Source of the DNA: Roseburia sp.
GTDB taxonomy: Bacteria; Bacillota; Clostridia; Lachnospirales; Lachnospiraceae
NCBI GenBank assembly: GCA_023662875.1
Contig: JAMPIG010000010.1
Coordinates: 1 to 58,006, forward strand
Reading direction: 5' to 3'
DNA: 58,006 bases
In this document: positions 57,961-58,006 of the stretch, piece after piece
How positions within the stretch are numbered: position 1 is the first letter of the stretch
How the letters are laid out: every line of letters begins with the position of its first letter
Notes under the pieces: generated by a model
Databases searched by the model: none
What the model was told of the DNA's origin: nothing
What the model saw: only the letters and a program-made list of their open reading frames with translations
Position numbers and translations under genes: made by a program

Positions 57961-58006
57961 AAAATAAGACTTAGCAGCCTAAAAAAGGGCGCACTAATAC
58001 AAGGAA

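Overview
The window reads as chromosome of a low-to-mid GC Gram-positive anaerobe, most likely a spore-forming gut Lachnospiraceae-type Clostridium. The pointers are an orphan SpoVAD gene, strong AGGAGG ribosome sites, LplABC/YteP-type sugar ABC transporters, a YesM-type sensor kinase, and many glycoside hydrolases without signal peptides. No genus is claimed, and no rRNA, tRNA or CRISPR array was recognised.

Layout. (1) 1-1.3 kb: 3' part of a large serine recombinase gene at the end of an integrative element. It abuts, and appears to have cut off the last codons of, an FtsX-type ABC permease. (2) 1.3-6.2 kb, minus strand: response regulator, histidine kinase, ABC ATPase and the truncated permease, an antimicrobial-peptide-sensing type module. 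(3) 6.3-14 kb: AraC regulator divergent from a GH78 alpha-L-rhamnosidase, then AraC-GyrI, GNAT and an AAA-ATPase/PD-(D/E)XK protein. (4) 14-21.7 kb: housekeeping and unknown genes (lipoprotein, small HTH plus membrane protein, anion permease, SpoVAD, SH3 protein, TrpS). (5) 21.8-50 kb, almost all minus strand: a carbohydrate-utilisation locus with two GH43, SGNH esterase, two solute-binding proteins, two ABC permeases, a sensor kinase, a large esterase-like protein, nucleoside-hydrolase-like protein, GH1, GH78, GH3 and GH2. A DUF853 ATPase gene sits inside it in the opposite direction. (6) 50-58 kb: a patchwork of a barnase-like lipoprotein, DUF4230, a sugar isomerase-like protein, GNAT, HTH genes and several gene remnants.

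How the genes work together. Five minus-strand transcription units in region 5 share one promoter design. Two direct half-sites reading CGGATTT on the transcribed strand start exactly 21 bp apart, and a -10 hexamer follows exactly 27 bp (28 in one case) after the promoter-proximal half-site. This looks like a single AraC/YesN-type activator regulon. It would import oligosaccharides through the ABC system and hydrolyse them inside the cell with rhamnosidases, galactosidase, glucosidases, GH43 enzymes and esterases, pointing to rhamnose- and galactose-containing plant glycans (pectin side chains, arabinogalactan) or glycosides. The YesM-type kinase lies among these genes without an adjacent YesN partner.

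Unusual non-coding structure. A 39-bp palindromic tandem repeat carries a TATAAT box in each unit and lies in the leaders of two transcription units. A dispersed 45-bp palindrome family sits beside terminators, and a family of AAGAGG hairpins recurs. There are in-frame minisatellites of 42 and 36 bp. Remnants of GH1, SGNH, beta-helix, acetyltransferase, AbiEi and Rpn/PDDEXK genes show the locus has been losing genes. The remnants were recognised by translating the sequence by eye; none of the family calls has been tested by a database search.
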